DNA from: Melioribacteraceae bacterium
Lineage (GTDB): Bacteria; Bacteroidota; Ignavibacteria; Ignavibacteriales; Melioribacteraceae
Direction of reading: 5' to 3'
Assembly (NCBI GenBank): GCA_015486905.1
Contig: WFQV01000016.1
Location: forward strand, 1-6,968
DNA: 6,968 bases
Below, piece by piece: positions 6,312-6,968 of this stretch. The notes beneath the pieces were generated by a model that made no database searches, had not been told where the DNA came from, and was given only the letters and a program-made list of their open reading frames with translations. Made by a program: the position numbers and the translations under genes. Positions within the stretch are counted from its first letter, which is position 1. The number at the start of each line of letters is the position of its first letter.

Positions 6312-6857
6312 TTAAATCTTTAATTCAAGTTTTTCAATCAACTTGTTTTGAATAAAAACGTTCCTTTCAGGGTTGCTTTTGTAATGTAAAATAGATTGAA
6401 AATATTTATTCTTAAATTTAAAAACTACCAACCGGACAAAGTTATTTCCGTTTTTCATTACTATCGCTCTGCATTCTTTTTCCCCTGCTTTAAAAAATTC
6501 GGAGTTGTTACTTAACGAAATAAAGTGTTTATTATCTGTTAAGAATCCGGACTTCACATATTCGAACGTTTTACTCAAATTAATTTTTTCCGCTTTTGTT
6601 TCAAGATTAATTAAGGTAAAGGAAATTGAAGCGGAGCCGTCTCTTTTAATAATAAGAAACGATAACGGTGCGATAGAAGATGAATCCGCCGAGAACCAAC
6701 CACGCGGTAGGGGAATGTGTATTCTGCCATCTGCGGAAGTAGCAATACCGTAAAATTTAACCTTTTTTCCGGATGGGACATTTAGCGTACTACATGAGTA
6801 GAGTACTAAAATTGTTGTTGCCATCAGGGAAAGTAGGATGTATCTTTTTACTCTCAT
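6312..6857 (-). CDS. Small lipoprotein of unknown function
   Basis: The 181-aa protein starts MRVKR, continues with a hydrophobic segment (7-19), and has a lipobox-like L-Y-S-C at 19-22. Cys22 would be lipidated after signal peptidase II cleavage. The next residues, STLN, carry no Asp immediately after Cys. The mature domain (about 34-181) alternates beta strands and short helices: GRIHIPLPRGWFSADS (45-60), LSFLIIKRDGSASISFTLINL, then RAIVMKNGNNFVRLVVFKFKNKYFQSILHY, and a C-terminal helix NVFIQNKLIEKLELKI. The 'IPLPRGWF' opening and a late strand-turn-strand recall PsbP/MOG1-like small domains, but I do not recognise a specific family. The start has an AGG (6863-6865) 5 nt upstream, inside the preceding gene's stop region. 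It is convergent to the transport operon and has no evident functional tie to it. Confidence 0.85.
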   Translation of the reverse strand: MRVKRYILLSLMATTILVLYSCSTLNVPSGKKVKFYGIATSADGRIHIPLPRGWFSADSSSIAPLSFLIIKRDGSASISFTLINLETKAEKINLSKTFEYVKSGFLTDNKHFISLSNNSEFFKAGEKECRAIVMKNGNNFVRLVVFKFKNKYFQSILHYKSNPERNVFIQNKLIEKLELKI

Positions 6858-6863
6858 CGAGAC

Positions 6864-6968
6864 CTATTTGGATTCGCTTCTCTTAAAGCGGGGCTCTTCC
6901 AATGTAAGCATAATCGATATTCTGTGTGTGTCCGGCAGCCGTTCGAAGGCGGAGCCGCTCATACGTGC
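6864..6968 (-). CDS. Partial CDS, C-terminal end of an unidentified protein
   Basis: Reading leftward from the window edge, one minus-strand frame stays open for 34 codons and ends at TAG (6866-6864). The visible protein ends in ERLPDTHRISIMLTLEEP followed by RFKRSESK. The composition is protein-like, with a charged hydrophilic tail. The stop's AG, with the next G, forms the AGG of the following lipoprotein gene's ribosome-binding site, leaving 6 nt between the stop and the ATG. That is typical of translationally coupled neighbours and supports a real gene. An ATG at the third codon could alternatively start a 32-aa peptide, but a gene truncated by the window edge is more likely. The family is not recognisable from this tail. 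Confidence 0.55.
   Translation of the reverse strand, partial: ARMSGSAFERLPDTHRISIMLTLEEPRFKRSESK

Noticed and set aside
6505..6753. 82-aa plus-strand open frame inside the lipoprotein gene
   Set aside because: It is antisense to a gene with a signal peptide, lipobox and ribosome-binding site, and has no such support itself.

Overview
The window looks like a chromosomal segment from a moderately AT-rich Gram-negative bacterium of the Bacteroidota/Ignavibacteria/Chlorobi kind. This is an inference from three things: Lys/Asn/Ile/Phe-rich proteins with outer-membrane and lipoprotein signals, a promoter resembling the Bacteroidota -33/-7 type, and intergenic DNA full of degenerate repeats of a style I associate with Ignavibacteria-like genomes. 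I cannot place it more precisely from sequence alone.

Layout: (1) 1-800 holds no credible gene. It is a patchwork of decayed repeats, including an imperfect tandem repeat of about 170 bp. (2) 803-850 carries a candidate promoter overlapped by a 20-bp palindrome that is probably the regulator's operator. (3) 868-5890 is a tightly packed plus-strand four-gene unit: a TetR/AcrR repressor, an RND/MMPL (HAE3-like) inner-membrane transporter, a periplasmic LolA-like 'outer membrane lipoprotein-sorting' protein, and a signal-peptide-bearing outer-membrane beta-barrel protein. The gaps are 7 nt (from the chosen ATG), 1 nt and a 4-nt overlap. (4) 5891-6311 is a convergent intergenic region dominated by a 227-bp nested inverted repeat whose core is a CCTG/CAGG palindrome. 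(5) 6312-6968 is a minus-strand pair: a small lipoprotein of unknown function, preceded by the 3' end of a gene that runs off the window. The stop codon of that partial gene lies inside the lipoprotein's ribosome-binding site.

How the genes may work together: the four plus-strand genes supply one protein per envelope layer (inner-membrane pump, periplasmic lipid-binding-fold carrier, outer-membrane barrel) plus a local repressor. There is no membrane-fusion protein and no TolC. The simplest reading is an inducible trans-envelope pathway that moves a hydrophobic molecule (lipid, hopanoid/carotenoid-like compound, or lipoprotein) through a soluble carrier rather than a continuous efflux duct. 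The individual families are known. The substrate, and whether the four proteins form one system, are not established by this sequence.
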